Origin: Hydrocarboniphaga sp.
GTDB lineage: Bacteria; Pseudomonadota; Gammaproteobacteria; Nevskiales; Nevskiaceae
NCBI RefSeq assembly: GCF_028291725.1
Contig: NZ_JAQGNT010000092.1
Coordinates: forward strand, 62,001 to 126,000
Length of the DNA stretch: 64,000 nt
Direction: 5' to 3'
The notes under the pieces were generated by a model. It saw only the letters and a list, made by a program, of their open reading frames with translations. It was not told the DNA's origin and did no database searches. Shown here in pieces: positions 48,161 to 57,649 of this stretch. Position 1 is the stretch's first letter; each line of letters opens with the position of its first letter. A program made the position numbers and the translations under genes.

Positions 48161-49069
48161 CTAGTTGGCCATTCCGATGCGAAAGCTGGAAATTATGCGT
48201 GCCGCGTCCTGAGTCGGCGGCAAGCCAAATGCGCGCGCGTATTCGCGGCTGAACTGCGTCGGGCTCTCATAACCGACATCAAGCGCAGTGGCGGTAACGC
48301 TTTTGCCCTGCGCCGTAAGTAGCTGTCGGGCTTGCAGCAGACGTAGCTGCTTTTGATACTGAAGCGGGCTTAGCGCCGTTGCGGATTTGAACTGGCGATG
48401 GAATGCCGACTCGCTCATGGCCACCTGCTCGGCGAGTTCGGCGATCCTCAATGGCCTGCGGAAGTCGCGGCGGATTCGCTTAATGGCGCTGCTGATGCGC
48501 GCCAGTGCCGAATCCGGCGTTGCGAGTTGCCGCAGCATGTGGCCCTGCGGGCCTTGCAGCACGCGGTAGAGAATCTCGCGCTCGTAGGCCGGCGCCAACG
48601 CCGGAACATCATTCGGCCGCTCCATCAGTCGCAACATTCGCACCCAGGCATCCATGAGTTCGGGAGTCACCGCCGCGACATTGAAGGCTTCCGGCTGCGA
48701 AGACGGGTCACCGTGTTCATGGACCGCAAGGGAAAGATCGCCCAGCAATGCAGCGATGGCCGTCACGTCCAATGTCAGGCTGATCGCCAGGTACGGCTCG
48801 CCGGTGGCGGCGGCGTGTACCGACCCGACTGCTGGCAGGTCCACGGACATCACGAAGTAAGTGGCAGGGTCGTAGTGCAGCGTCTTCGCACCCACCGTCA
48901 TCGACTTTCCGCCGCGAAGGATCATGTTGACCATGGGCTCGTAAACGGCGGCCAGCGCGTGCTCCGGGATCTCTCCTTGCACCATCGCGACCCGCGGAAT
49001 GCCGGTGTCGGTGCGGCGATTTTCGGCTTTTGATGCCAGCCGACGTAGTTCTTCGAGTGCAGTTTCCAT
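48161..49069 (-). CDS. AraC family transcriptional regulator
   Basis: IRRDFRRPLRIAELAEQVAMSESAFHRQFKSATALSPLQYQKQLRLLQARQLL...VGYESPTQFSREYARAFGLPP. Confidence 0.92.
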   Translation of the reverse strand: METALEELRRLASKAENRRTDTGIPRVAMVQGEIPEHALAAVYEPMVNMILRGGKSMTVGAKTLHYDPATYFVMSVDLPAVGSVHAAATGEPYLAISLTLDVTAIAALLGDLSLAVHEHGDPSSQPEAFNVAAVTPELMDAWVRMLRLMERPNDVPALAPAYEREILYRVLQGPQGHMLRQLATPDSALARISSAIKRIRRDFRRPLRIAELAEQVAMSESAFHRQFKSATALSPLQYQKQLRLLQARQLLTAQGKSVTATALDVGYESPTQFSREYARAFGLPPTQDAARIISSFRIGMAN

Positions 49070-49210
49070 AGCCGCTATAGGACACGCGCAGGGCGAGTCT
49101 GACAAGAGAGAAAGCAGGAATAGGCAGGAATCCGGGAGGATCGGGAAGGCGCCATCCCAGGTGCCGTCTTAGCCTGTGCAACATCAAAACCGCACAGGAG
49201 CAACACCATC

Positions 49211-49954
49211 ATGAAGAACGTTCTGATCACCGGCGGCAGCCGCGGCATCGGCGCCAGCGCTGCACTTCAGTGCGCCCAGCGCGGGATGGGCGTCATCCTC
49301 ACCTACAACGCCCGGCCCGACGCGGCGCAGGCTGTGGTCGAGCGCATCCAGGCTGCGGGCGGCAGCGCGGTGGCCCTGCAACTGGACGTGGGCAACAGCG
49401 CCGGCTTCGCCGCGTTCACCGCACAGGTGCGCCAGGCACTGCAGTCCACCTGGAACGGCACCACTCTCGATGGCCTGGTCAACAACGCGGGCTTCGGGCT
49501 GTTCAATCCGATCGAGACGGTGACCGAAGACCAGTTCGACAGCCTGTTCAACGTACACCTGAAGGGGCCGTTTTTTCTGACCCAGGCATTGCTGCCGTTG
49601 TTGGCCGACGGTGCCAGCATCGTCAATCTCACCAGTGCCACCACGCGTGTGGCCACGCCAGGCGTGGCGCCCTATGCGGCGTTCAAGGGCGGCCTCGGCG
49701 TGCTGACGCGTTACATGGCCAAGGAATTCGGCCCGCGCCGCATCCGGGTCAATGCGGTTGCGCCGGGCGCGATCCGCACCGAACTCGGCGGCGGGCTCAA
49801 TGACGAGTTCGAGGCGCTGCTGTCATCGCAAACCGCACTCGGACGAGTGGGCGAACCCGACGACGTGGGTCGGGTGATTGCCGGGCTACTGTCTGAAGAC
49901 CAGGCCTGGGTCAACGCACAGTCCATCGAAGTAGCCGGCGGCTACATCATCTGA
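49211..49954 (+). CDS. Short-chain dehydrogenase/reductase
   Basis: VLITGGSRGIGASAA, LVNNAGFGLFN, YAAFKGGLGVLTRYMAKEFGPRRIRVNAVAPGAIRTELGGG. Confidence 0.93.
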   Translation: MKNVLITGGSRGIGASAALQCAQRGMGVILTYNARPDAAQAVVERIQAAGGSAVALQLDVGNSAGFAAFTAQVRQALQSTWNGTTLDGLVNNAGFGLFNPIETVTEDQFDSLFNVHLKGPFFLTQALLPLLADGASIVNLTSATTRVATPGVAPYAAFKGGLGVLTRYMAKEFGPRRIRVNAVAPGAIRTELGGGLNDEFEALLSSQTALGRVGEPDDVGRVIAGLLSEDQAWVNAQSIEVAGGYII

Positions 49955-49977
49955 TCAGGCGAACCCGGAGCACGACC

Positions 49978-50177
49978 ATGCTGGATCAGGTCTTCCTGTC
50001 CGTCCGGGACACCGCGCGTTCGGTGGCGTTCTACACCGCGGCGCTGGCGGAGTTGCTCAACTTCATCCAGTCCAACGTGCCGGCTCCCAGCCCACCGCCA
50101 GCGCCTACGACCACCGCCCCTATCTCGACGGCAGCACTGAAAGCGTTACGATCACGCCCAAGGTGGCCGCGCAGTAG
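49978..50177 (+). pseudogene. VOC/glyoxalase N-terminal fragment joined to unrelated or frameshifted sequence
   Basis: MLDQVFLSVRDTARSVAFYTAAL is VOC-like; downstream residues low-complexity, while another frame reads PTASAYDHRPYLDGSTESVTITPKVAAQ*. Confidence 0.5.
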
Positions 50178-50212
50178 ATAGCGGCCGAAGAACGCCACAT
50201 CGGAGTAGTGAC

Positions 50213-50513
50213 ATGGAACAGCCAGCAAAGAACACAATTTGCCTTTGGTTCAACGGCGATGCCGAGGAAGCGGCGCGGTTTTACGCCGAAACCTTTCCTG
50301 ATTCGGCGATCGGCGCAGTGCATCGCGCACCGGGAGACTTTCCATCCGGAAAGGAGGGCGACGTGTTGACCGTGGAATTTTCAGTGATGGGCATTCCATG
50401 CCTCGGGCTCAACGGCGGACCGGCGTTCAAACACAGCCAAGCGCGCGTTCGATGCGATGATGCAAATGACAAAGATCGATGTCGCGGCCATCGAGGCAGC
50501 GCGCCGCGGCTGA
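50213..50513 (+). pseudogene. PhnB-like VOC protein with internal deletion and frameshift
   Basis: MEQPAKNTICLWFNGDAEEAARFYAETFPDSAIGAV...GLNGGPAFKHS then, in another frame from 50439, KRAFDAMMQMTKIDVAAIEAARRG* (normal C-terminus of this family). Confidence 0.8.
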
Positions 50514-50590
50514 GGAACCAAGATCACCAGACCTTGCAGCGGACGTGGCGCGCTCCAACTTTCCCGCTGCTTGAAAGCGTCCTGCGTCAG

Positions 50591-50932
50591 TCAGTGAAAC
50601 GGCCGCACCTCGACCGGCGCCCGACAGGCGACGGCGGCCTTGCGCCCCCAGGCCAGCGCCTCGTCCAGGTCAGCGGCTTCCAGCACCCAGAAACCGCCCA
50701 CATGCTCCTTGGTCTCCAGGTACGGCCCGTCGGTGACGTGCACCCCACCATCGGGCTGTGCCCGTAGCGACATCGCGCTGCTTGCCGGGTGCAGGCCGCC
50801 AACGAAAATCCTGACACCAGCGGCAATCATCTCGTCGTTAAGCACGTCGATATCGCGCGACATTGCTTCGTCTTCAGCGACCAACGGGTCGTAGTCGTCG
50901 GGGTGGTGAATAGCAACCCAATACTGCGCCAT
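50591..50932 (-). CDS. YCII/DGPF domain protein
   Basis: VTDGPYLETKEHVGGFWVLEAADLDEALAWGRKAA. Confidence 0.88.
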   Translation of the reverse strand: MAQYWVAIHHPDDYDPLVAEDEAMSRDIDVLNDEMIAAGVRIFVGGLHPASSAMSLRAQPDGGVHVTDGPYLETKEHVGGFWVLEAADLDEALAWGRKAAVACRAPVEVRPFH

Positions 50933-51226
50933 GACTTCTCCTGTAACGGTTGTATCGCTTGCCCAGCGATTCCATCGTTAGTACTAGCACTAATTTCCAG
51001 CTGTCCTGCGCCGTGTGCAGGCCTAGTATCGACCGCAGGCAAAGCAGTGCTCATCGGAACGGCAGGTACAGATGGATTGCGCCGGGGTCAGGAGCCGCCG
51101 CGCATCCACGGCCGCCGTTCTCTGTTTCCACACTGCTCGGGATTTCATGCCGCGTCCTCGGACGCTGCACCACCGTGGTAAGTCGTTTCACCGCATGCAT
51201 CGTTGCTGCTCATGGAGGATTGGAAC

Positions 51227-52840
51227 ATGAATGCTGTTACCGAACTGCAGGCGCTGTACGAACTGAAGGGTTTGCCGGCGAAGCCCGACATCATCGTCAT
51301 TCTCACCGACCAGGAACGCTACCCGGTTCACTGGCCTGCCGATTTCGTGAACTCGCTGACCGGCTGGAATCGGCTCAAGGCCCACGGCCTGAGTTTCGAG
51401 CGTGCCTACACCTCGGCCTGCATGTGCACGCCGTCGCGCGGCGTGATGATTACCAGCAACTACGCCAATCTGACGGGCTTGGCGATGACGCCGGGTGAGC
51501 TGTCGTATGCCGATCCGCGCGTCCCGCAGCTCGCGGCCTTGATGCAGGCTCAGGGCTACGACGTGATCTGGAAAGGCAAATGGCATCTGTCGACACCCTG
51601 CGACGTGATGCAATGGTCGCCGTACGACGTCAAGAACATGCAGCAGCAGTACGGCTTCTCCGACTGGAATCCGCCGGATGCCGGCACCGTCACCGGCTTT
51701 TCGACCTACGAGTCCTGGGCCACTGCCGGCTCCGGCAATCCGGGCCACGCCAATCCAGCCAACGACAAGCGCTACCTGCGCAAGTACGGCGAGGGTGTGG
51801 ACGCCCACGGCTTCGGCGAGGGTGCGCTTGATTTCCTGGAGGCGCGGGCTCGTGGCCGCAAGCAAGGTGACGCCGCCGCCATGCAGCCGTTCCTGATGTT
51901 CATGTCGTTCGTGAACCCGCACGACATCAACTTCTTTCCCGATGGCTGGCAGAGCCTCGGCTACTCCGAGGGTGATTTCTGCGATCTGCCGATCCATCTG
52001 CCACCCAACGCCGTGGACAGCCTGCTGACCAAGCCCACGATCCAGTCCGATATCCGCAACATCATGAACCAGGGGACGCCGCTCCTCGGGCAGGACGAGC
52101 TGGCCGCGGGTACCACTCGCCCGGCCGTCCAGCCAGACAAGGCCGACACCGTACTCAACTACGTCAAGTTCTATGCGTTCATGACGCAGTACGTGAACGA
52201 GCGTGTCGTTGAATTTCTGAACCACCTCGAGTTGCACGGCTTCATCAGGGACACACTGATCATCCGCACCTCGGACCACGGCGAGATGGGGATGTCGCAT
52301 GGCATGCGCGAGAAGGTCTACAACGTCTACGAGGAGACCATCCACATTCCGCTGGTCATCTCGAATCCGAGGCTGTTCCCGAACCCGCAGAAGACCGATG
52401 CGCTGTACGCCCACGTCGACTTTCTGCCGACGCTGCTGAATCTCGCGGGTGGCAGCGAGTCTCTACTGATGAAAGGCAAGAGCCTGGCGCCCGCCATTCT
52501 CGACCCGAAACGCGAAGTGCAGGACACGGTGCTGTTCTGCTACGACGACGAGTCGGCGATGATCAGCGACCTTCAGTACCTCAGCCATATCCGCGCGGTC
52601 CGGCATCGCCACTTCACCTATGCCGTGTACTTTTCGCCGAACCTGCCGGGCCAGTACCAGTACGAGCTGTACGATCTGGATACCGACCGCGAGCAGAAGC
52701 ACAACTTACTGCACAAGCCTCACCGGGCCAGCAAAGAGGTCAAGGCGCTCTGGGCCAAGCTGCAAGTCCTGCTGGACCAGAAGATGATCGAGGCGGGGCA
52801 GACACCGTTCCCGCCGGTCGTCGAAGGTCGGCAGGACTAG
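51227..52840 (+). CDS. Sulfatase
   Basis: DIIVILTDQERYP; CTPSRGVMIT (C-x-P-x-R formylglycine motif); GKWHL; TSDHGEMGMSHGM. Confidence 0.93.
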   Translation: MNAVTELQALYELKGLPAKPDIIVILTDQERYPVHWPADFVNSLTGWNRLKAHGLSFERAYTSACMCTPSRGVMITSNYANLTGLAMTPGELSYADPRVPQLAALMQAQGYDVIWKGKWHLSTPCDVMQWSPYDVKNMQQQYGFSDWNPPDAGTVTGFSTYESWATAGSGNPGHANPANDKRYLRKYGEGVDAHGFGEGALDFLEARARGRKQGDAAAMQPFLMFMSFVNPHDINFFPDGWQSLGYSEGDFCDLPIHLPPNAVDSLLTKPTIQSDIRNIMNQGTPLLGQDELAAGTTRPAVQPDKADTVLNYVKFYAFMTQYVNERVVEFLNHLELHGFIRDTLIIRTSDHGEMGMSHGMREKVYNVYEETIHIPLVISNPRLFPNPQKTDALYAHVDFLPTLLNLAGGSESLLMKGKSLAPAILDPKREVQDTVLFCYDDESAMISDLQYLSHIRAVRHRHFTYAVYFSPNLPGQYQYELYDLDTDREQKHNLLHKPHRASKEVKALWAKLQVLLDQKMIEAGQTPFPPVVEGRQD

Positions 52841-52870
52841 GGCGAATGGCACTAGCTTGACGAGCGGTCC

Positions 52871-53030
52871 CCTCTCCCGCCTGCGGGAGAGAGACCGCCG
52901 CAGCTTGGCGCTGCCGGCTTGACCCCCGGAACCGACCCGCCCCTTCCCCCGCCTGCGGGGGAAGGTTGGAATGGGGGCGAGACGATAGCGCCGCGCCTGC
53001 TCTTCCTCCCCCGCATGCGGGGGAGGAAGA
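52871..53030. terminator. Three GC-rich palindromes between convergent genes
   Basis: CTCTCCCGC-CT-GCGGGAGAG; CCTTCCCCCGC-CT-GCGGGGGAAGG; perfect 30-bp TCTTCCTCCCCCGCATGCGGGGGAGGAAGA. Confidence 0.6.
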
Positions 53031-53175
53031 GGTTCCTGGGTAGGGAACAGGGCCGGTTCATAGAAAGGGAATGAGGTTTCGAGATTGATGTGTCGCGCTG
53101 CAAACGGGCGCCAACAACAAACACCAGTGAGCCGGGTGTTGGCCCGGCGTGCTGGTTTCGATAGGCCTGCTTGCC

Positions 53176-54465
53176 TTAGAACTTCAGGCTGTACAACTCA
53201 ACGGCGTTGCGCTCGAGAACGCGCTTGCGCGTTTCGTAATCGTGGCCGCCCATGATCTCGACCAGCTTGTCCTGCACGCCGGGATACAGCGACGTCGGGT
53301 GCGGGAAGTCGGTCTCGAACAGCAGCCGATCGACGCCGATTTCATCCAGCATGTGCTTGGGCGCAAAGGACTCGAACCAGAACGTGACCCAGAAGTGTTT
53401 CTTGAAATACTCCTTCGGGCGCATCTTCAGGCCGCGATTCTCGGTGGTCCTGAACTCATTCAGCTGATGCTCCATCGCCTCCAGCCAGAAGGGCACCCAG
53501 CCGGCACCGCTTTCGATCAGGCCAATCTTGAGGTTCGGATATTTGTCGAGAATGCCTGAGACCATCATGTTGGACATGGTGGCGCCACAGCCGACGTGAT
53601 GGATCAGCGCATGGATCGGCAGGCGCTGGTCGAAGCCGAGGTTGTCCCAGATCGCCGAGTTCGCATCGAGCGAGCCGTTGAGATGAAAGTTGATCGGCGT
53701 GCCGGTCGCGTTGCAGATGTCGAACACTTCCTCCCAGAACGGCGAGATCTTGCCGTCGCGGCCGATGTAGCCCTCGGACAGACGCTCCGGCCGGTCGGGC
53801 AGCACGACGCCCCTGACGCCCAGATCGACGATCCGGCGCATCTCCTGATTGAGCGTGTCTTTGTGCCAGTAGGGCAGCGTGCCCATGCAGTTGATGCGGC
53901 CGCCAGAGTCGTTCATCCGGTCCGCGCAGGCATCGTTGAATACCTTGACGACGCTGATCGCGAGTTGCTCGTCATTGAGTGCCACCAGCGAGCCCGCCTG
54001 GGTCACGCCGCCATTCTGGAAACAGATCTGCGCCCACACGCCCATCGCGTCCATTTCGGCGAGGCGCGGCTTGACCGAATAGGAGCCGGGGATGATCTGA
54101 TCGTAGTTCTGAAAGGCGAGGCGGCCCAGCAGCTTGTTGTGGTCCTTGTCGATCACGTTGCCGCCGATCGAGCCGAAGTCCTTGTCGCCGATGTACCAGC
54201 GGTCCGCGCCGTCGATGCGCTTCACGTGCGGCATTTTGTCTTTCAGGCCGGCCGGTGCATTGGCGGTCCATAGATCCTGCGGCTCGGTGAAATGCGTGTC
54301 GCAATCGACGATCTTGATGCCTTCGAACAGCGGGTCGACGCCTCTGGAGTTGGCGGCGTAATCCACCTGCTTGATAAAACCGCCGGCCGCGCGGCCTTCA
54401 TCCAACCAATAGCTGCGGGCGTCATCTGCACCCGCTTTGATCGCCGTCGTTGCATTGTCAGCCAT
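53176..54465 (-). CDS. Amidohydrolase family 2 (metal-dependent hydrolase)
   Basis: IKIVDCDTHFTEPQDLW; GWVPFWLEAMEHQLNEF; LLFETDFPHPTSLYPGV. Confidence 0.9.
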   Translation of the reverse strand: MADNATTAIKAGADDARSYWLDEGRAAGGFIKQVDYAANSRGVDPLFEGIKIVDCDTHFTEPQDLWTANAPAGLKDKMPHVKRIDGADRWYIGDKDFGSIGGNVIDKDHNKLLGRLAFQNYDQIIPGSYSVKPRLAEMDAMGVWAQICFQNGGVTQAGSLVALNDEQLAISVVKVFNDACADRMNDSGGRINCMGTLPYWHKDTLNQEMRRIVDLGVRGVVLPDRPERLSEGYIGRDGKISPFWEEVFDICNATGTPINFHLNGSLDANSAIWDNLGFDQRLPIHALIHHVGCGATMSNMMVSGILDKYPNLKIGLIESGAGWVPFWLEAMEHQLNEFRTTENRGLKMRPKEYFKKHFWVTFWFESFAPKHMLDEIGVDRLLFETDFPHPTSLYPGVQDKLVEIMGGHDYETRKRVLERNAVELYSLKF

Positions 54466-54774
54466 ACAGGCCTCCTCATTATGGTTTGCTTCAGTTGACC
54501 TTTTTAATATCGCAGATTGCGTGGAGCGCATTCGCGATTCGGACGCTGAGCATCATTTTTGGACGACTTGTTGAACCAAGCGGCTCTGCCCGCCGCAAAT
54601 GCGCAAGAGCAGGCGCCTGCGGTGTCGACTGCGCCACTGAAGTCGAGCACGCCGTCATCCACCGGCTCCCGCTGCAGCATCCGGCGATCACGCCCGAAGT
54701 GGTTCAGTACCCGCCACGGCAGCTTGCTGCCCTGGCGCGGCTGGGTCGCCTTGGAGCGCTGCACGTAGCCGGAA

Positions 54775-55122
54775 CGCAGCGCATCGAGTATGCCGGCGTC
54801 GGGGACCGCGCAGAGGCGCTCGTCCCAGGGCATGTAGCTCGGCGTGAAGTGGCGCATGTCGAAGTCGGGACCGACGTGCTTGCGCACCTGGCCGAGCAGC
54901 CATTTGCGCATGATCTTCGGCCAGCGCCGGCAGGCTTGGTAGAGCACGCGCTGGATCAGGATGTTGCGCTGGCGCGCCATGCGGTGGACCCAGGGCTGCG
55001 GCAGGAATTTGGCCAGCAGCTCGGAAATCGCGTCGCGGTTGGGCAGCGAGAAAACGTAGGACGGTGAACGCTGCAGCATCGTCACATGCGCGGCGGTACC
55101 GGCCATCGCCGGCACCGTCCCG
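54775..55122 (-). pseudogene. Internal fragment of a flavin-containing (Baeyer-Villiger type) monooxygenase
   Basis: VPAMAGTAAHVTMLQRSPSYVFSLPNRDAISELLAKFLP...RHFTPSYMPWDERLCAVPDAGILDALRSG; both termini lost. Confidence 0.75.
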
Positions 55123-55123
55123 C

Positions 55124-55826
55124 GCTGACATTCGGCGTCATCGAACCCAGCGCGCTGGCCGACGGCTGCGTCGAATTGCGACTGGATATCGTGCTGGCGC
55201 GGCTGCCGGCGCGGCGCCAGGTCATGGACCAGTGCCTCGGCGATCTGCATCGCATCCTGCAGTTTCTTGCCCGCGGCAACTACGAACTGCGCGGCGTGGC
55301 GCTGCCGCATACGCCGACCGCCGGGTTGAGCCGCTACACGCGGTGCTTCGGTGCAGCGGTTCACCCGGACCAGGAATTCGGCGGGCTTCATGTAACGCCG
55401 CGGACGCTGAGCGCCAGTCTTTCGGACGTAAACCAGTCGCTGCGGCAGATGGCCCTGGACTACCTGAATCGGCACTACGTCGATCCCGGCCAGAGCATCT
55501 CCTACCGCGTGCGGCGCGCACTCGGCTCGACCCTGAGCACCACGCGCGGCAGCAAATCCGCCGTTGCCGATCTGCTGTTCCTGCACCCGCGCACCCTGCA
55601 GCGCAAGCTGACGCTGGAGGGCACGACTTTTCAGGAGCTGCTGGATGAGATACGGCAGCAGACCGCCCTGCATTTCCTGCGCGAGACGCGCATCCCGCTG
55701 GCTCAGCTCACCGGCCTGCTGGGCTTGTCGGATCAGTCGGTGCTGACCCGATCCTGCCTGCGATGGTTCGGGCTGACACCGTCACGTATCCGCAGCGGCC
55801 GGGGATCAGCGGACTCGTCGGGATGA
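55124..55826 (+). pseudogene. AraC-family regulator lacking its N-terminal part
   Basis: RRALGSTLSTTRGSKSAVADLLFLHPRTLQRKLTLEGTTFQELLDEIRQQTALHFLRETRIPLAQLTGLLGLSDQSVLTRSCLRWFGLTPSRIR; N-terminal about half of arabinose-binding-like domain missing. Confidence 0.7.
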
Positions 55827-55984
55827 AAAATCAACTAGCGCCGCTCAAGAAGTTGCCCGGCGATCCGGCCCGTAGTTGAGATGAAGTGCCAGAGCCCGGT
55901 GGGGGCGGGGCTTGCAACGCGGAAGCCGGTTTCGATCGCGTCCCGGCGCCGCCCCACTGTGAAACAGCGCGCGACTATATTAAA

Positions 55985-55998
55985 GTCAGCTTACTGAC
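55985..55998. promoter_or_regulatory. Inverted repeat GTCAG-CTTA-CTGAC upstream of P450 gene
   Basis: Perfect 5-bp arms adjacent to AT-rich TATATTAAA. Confidence 0.35.
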
Positions 55999-56070
55999 GC
56001 CAATTCAGGCTCACGCCGGCGGACTCGCCTGATGCCGGCTCGCACCGCACTCACATTCGGGAATGCATTC

Positions 56071-57633
56071 ATGAATACCAAGATTTCGTGGGACCCATAC
56101 CGTCCCGACCTGGCCCACAACCCCTATCCGACCTACAAGCGGCTGCGCGAGGAATCGCCGCTGTACTACAACCAGGAATACGACTTCTACGCGCTGAGCC
56201 GCTACGCCGACGTCGAGCACGGCCTGCGCGACCGGGAAAACATGAGTTCTGCTTACGGCGACATCCTGGAGTTCGTGAAAGCCAAGTCGCGGATGCCGGA
56301 TGCGGTGTTCATCCATCAGGACCCGCCGGTGCACAGCGCCTATCGCAGCCTGATGCAGCGCATCATCACGCCCAAGCGCATGCTCGGCGTCGAGCAGGAG
56401 ATCCGCAAGCTCTGTGCGCGCAGCCTCGATCCGCTGATCGGCGCGGACCGCTTCGACTTCATCACCAATCTCGGCGCCGAAATGCCGATGCGCGCGATCA
56501 GCATGCTGCTTGGCATTCCCGAAGAAGACCAGGTCGCCATCCGCGAGTCGGTGGACAGCCGCATGCGCACCGAGGCCGGCAAGCCGATCGATCTGTCGAA
56601 GCAGCAGGATCTGCAGACCGAGGCGCTGGGAAGCTTCGAGGAATACATCAAGTGGCGCGAGAAGAATCCGTCCGACGACATGATGACCGAGTTGCTGCAG
56701 GCCGATTTCAATGACCCCAAGGGTGGCAAGCGCAAGCTGACTCGCGATGAGATCGTCGCGATCGTCAACGTCGTCGCCGGTGCCGGCAACGAGACCACCA
56801 ATCGCCTGATCGGCTGGATGGGCAAGACGCTGGCCGAGCATCCGGATCAGCGCCGCCAGATTGCGGAAAATCCTGGCGCGCTGGTGGCTCCCGCCATTGA
56901 AGAGCTGCTGCGCTTCGAGCCGCCGGGCCCGTTCATGGCGCGCTACGTGACCAACGACATCGAGTACTACGGTCAGAAAATTCCGGCGGGCAGCGCGCTG
57001 CTGCTGCTGGTGTCCTCGGCGAACCGCGACGAAACACGCTTCGTCAAGGGCGACTCCTTCGATATCCATCGCGAAGTGCGTCCGCACATGACCTTTGGCA
57101 ACGGCATCCACGTGTGCATCGGCGCACCGCTGGCACGTCTGGAAGGCCGCGTCGCGATGGAAGAACTGCTCAAGCGCTTCCCCGAATGGGAAGTGGACTA
57201 CGACAACGCCGTGCTCTCGTCCACGTCCACCGTGCGCGGTTGGGATTCGCTGCCGGTGTGGGTCGGCTCCAAGCCGAAGAACGCTACGGTGTCGGCGCCC
57301 AAGGCCGCAGCGCCAGAAGCGGCGCCGACCGGCCCGGTTGCGCTGGAAGGCAAGTGGAACGTGGTGGTGAAGGGGCCCACAGGTCCGCAGCCGGCCGTGC
57401 TGGTACTCGAGAAAAATGGCGACAGCTTCGGCGGCGCGCAGACCGGCGACGGAGCCACCTCCCAGATCATCGACTTCAAGTACGACGGCAAGAACATTTC
57501 CTGGGCCAACCAGATCACCAAGCCGATGAAGCTGAAGGTGGAGTTCAAGGGCGAGATCAGCGGCAACACGATCAGCGGCAAGGCCAAGGCCGGCTTCATG
57601 GGCTCGTACCCGTTCACCGCGACCAAGGCCTGA
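56071..57633 (+). CDS. Cytochrome P450 with additional C-terminal domain
   Basis: VVAGAGNETTNRLIG (I helix), EELLRFEPP (ExxR), MTFGNGIHVCIGAPLARLEGRV (heme loop); about 90 aa extension after P450 end: LEGKWNVVVKGPTGPQPAVLVLEKNGDSFGGAQTG... Confidence 0.93.
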   Translation: MNTKISWDPYRPDLAHNPYPTYKRLREESPLYYNQEYDFYALSRYADVEHGLRDRENMSSAYGDILEFVKAKSRMPDAVFIHQDPPVHSAYRSLMQRIITPKRMLGVEQEIRKLCARSLDPLIGADRFDFITNLGAEMPMRAISMLLGIPEEDQVAIRESVDSRMRTEAGKPIDLSKQQDLQTEALGSFEEYIKWREKNPSDDMMTELLQADFNDPKGGKRKLTRDEIVAIVNVVAGAGNETTNRLIGWMGKTLAEHPDQRRQIAENPGALVAPAIEELLRFEPPGPFMARYVTNDIEYYGQKIPAGSALLLLVSSANRDETRFVKGDSFDIHREVRPHMTFGNGIHVCIGAPLARLEGRVAMEELLKRFPEWEVDYDNAVLSSTSTVRGWDSLPVWVGSKPKNATVSAPKAAAPEAAPTGPVALEGKWNVVVKGPTGPQPAVLVLEKNGDSFGGAQTGDGATSQIIDFKYDGKNISWANQITKPMKLKVEFKGEISGNTISGKAKAGFMGSYPFTATKA

Positions 57634-57649
57634 GCATGAGGGATCTTTG

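Noticed and set aside
51188-52414. 408-aa minus-strand ORF opposite sulfatase
   Set aside because: Shadow ORF; sulfatase motifs are on the plus strand.
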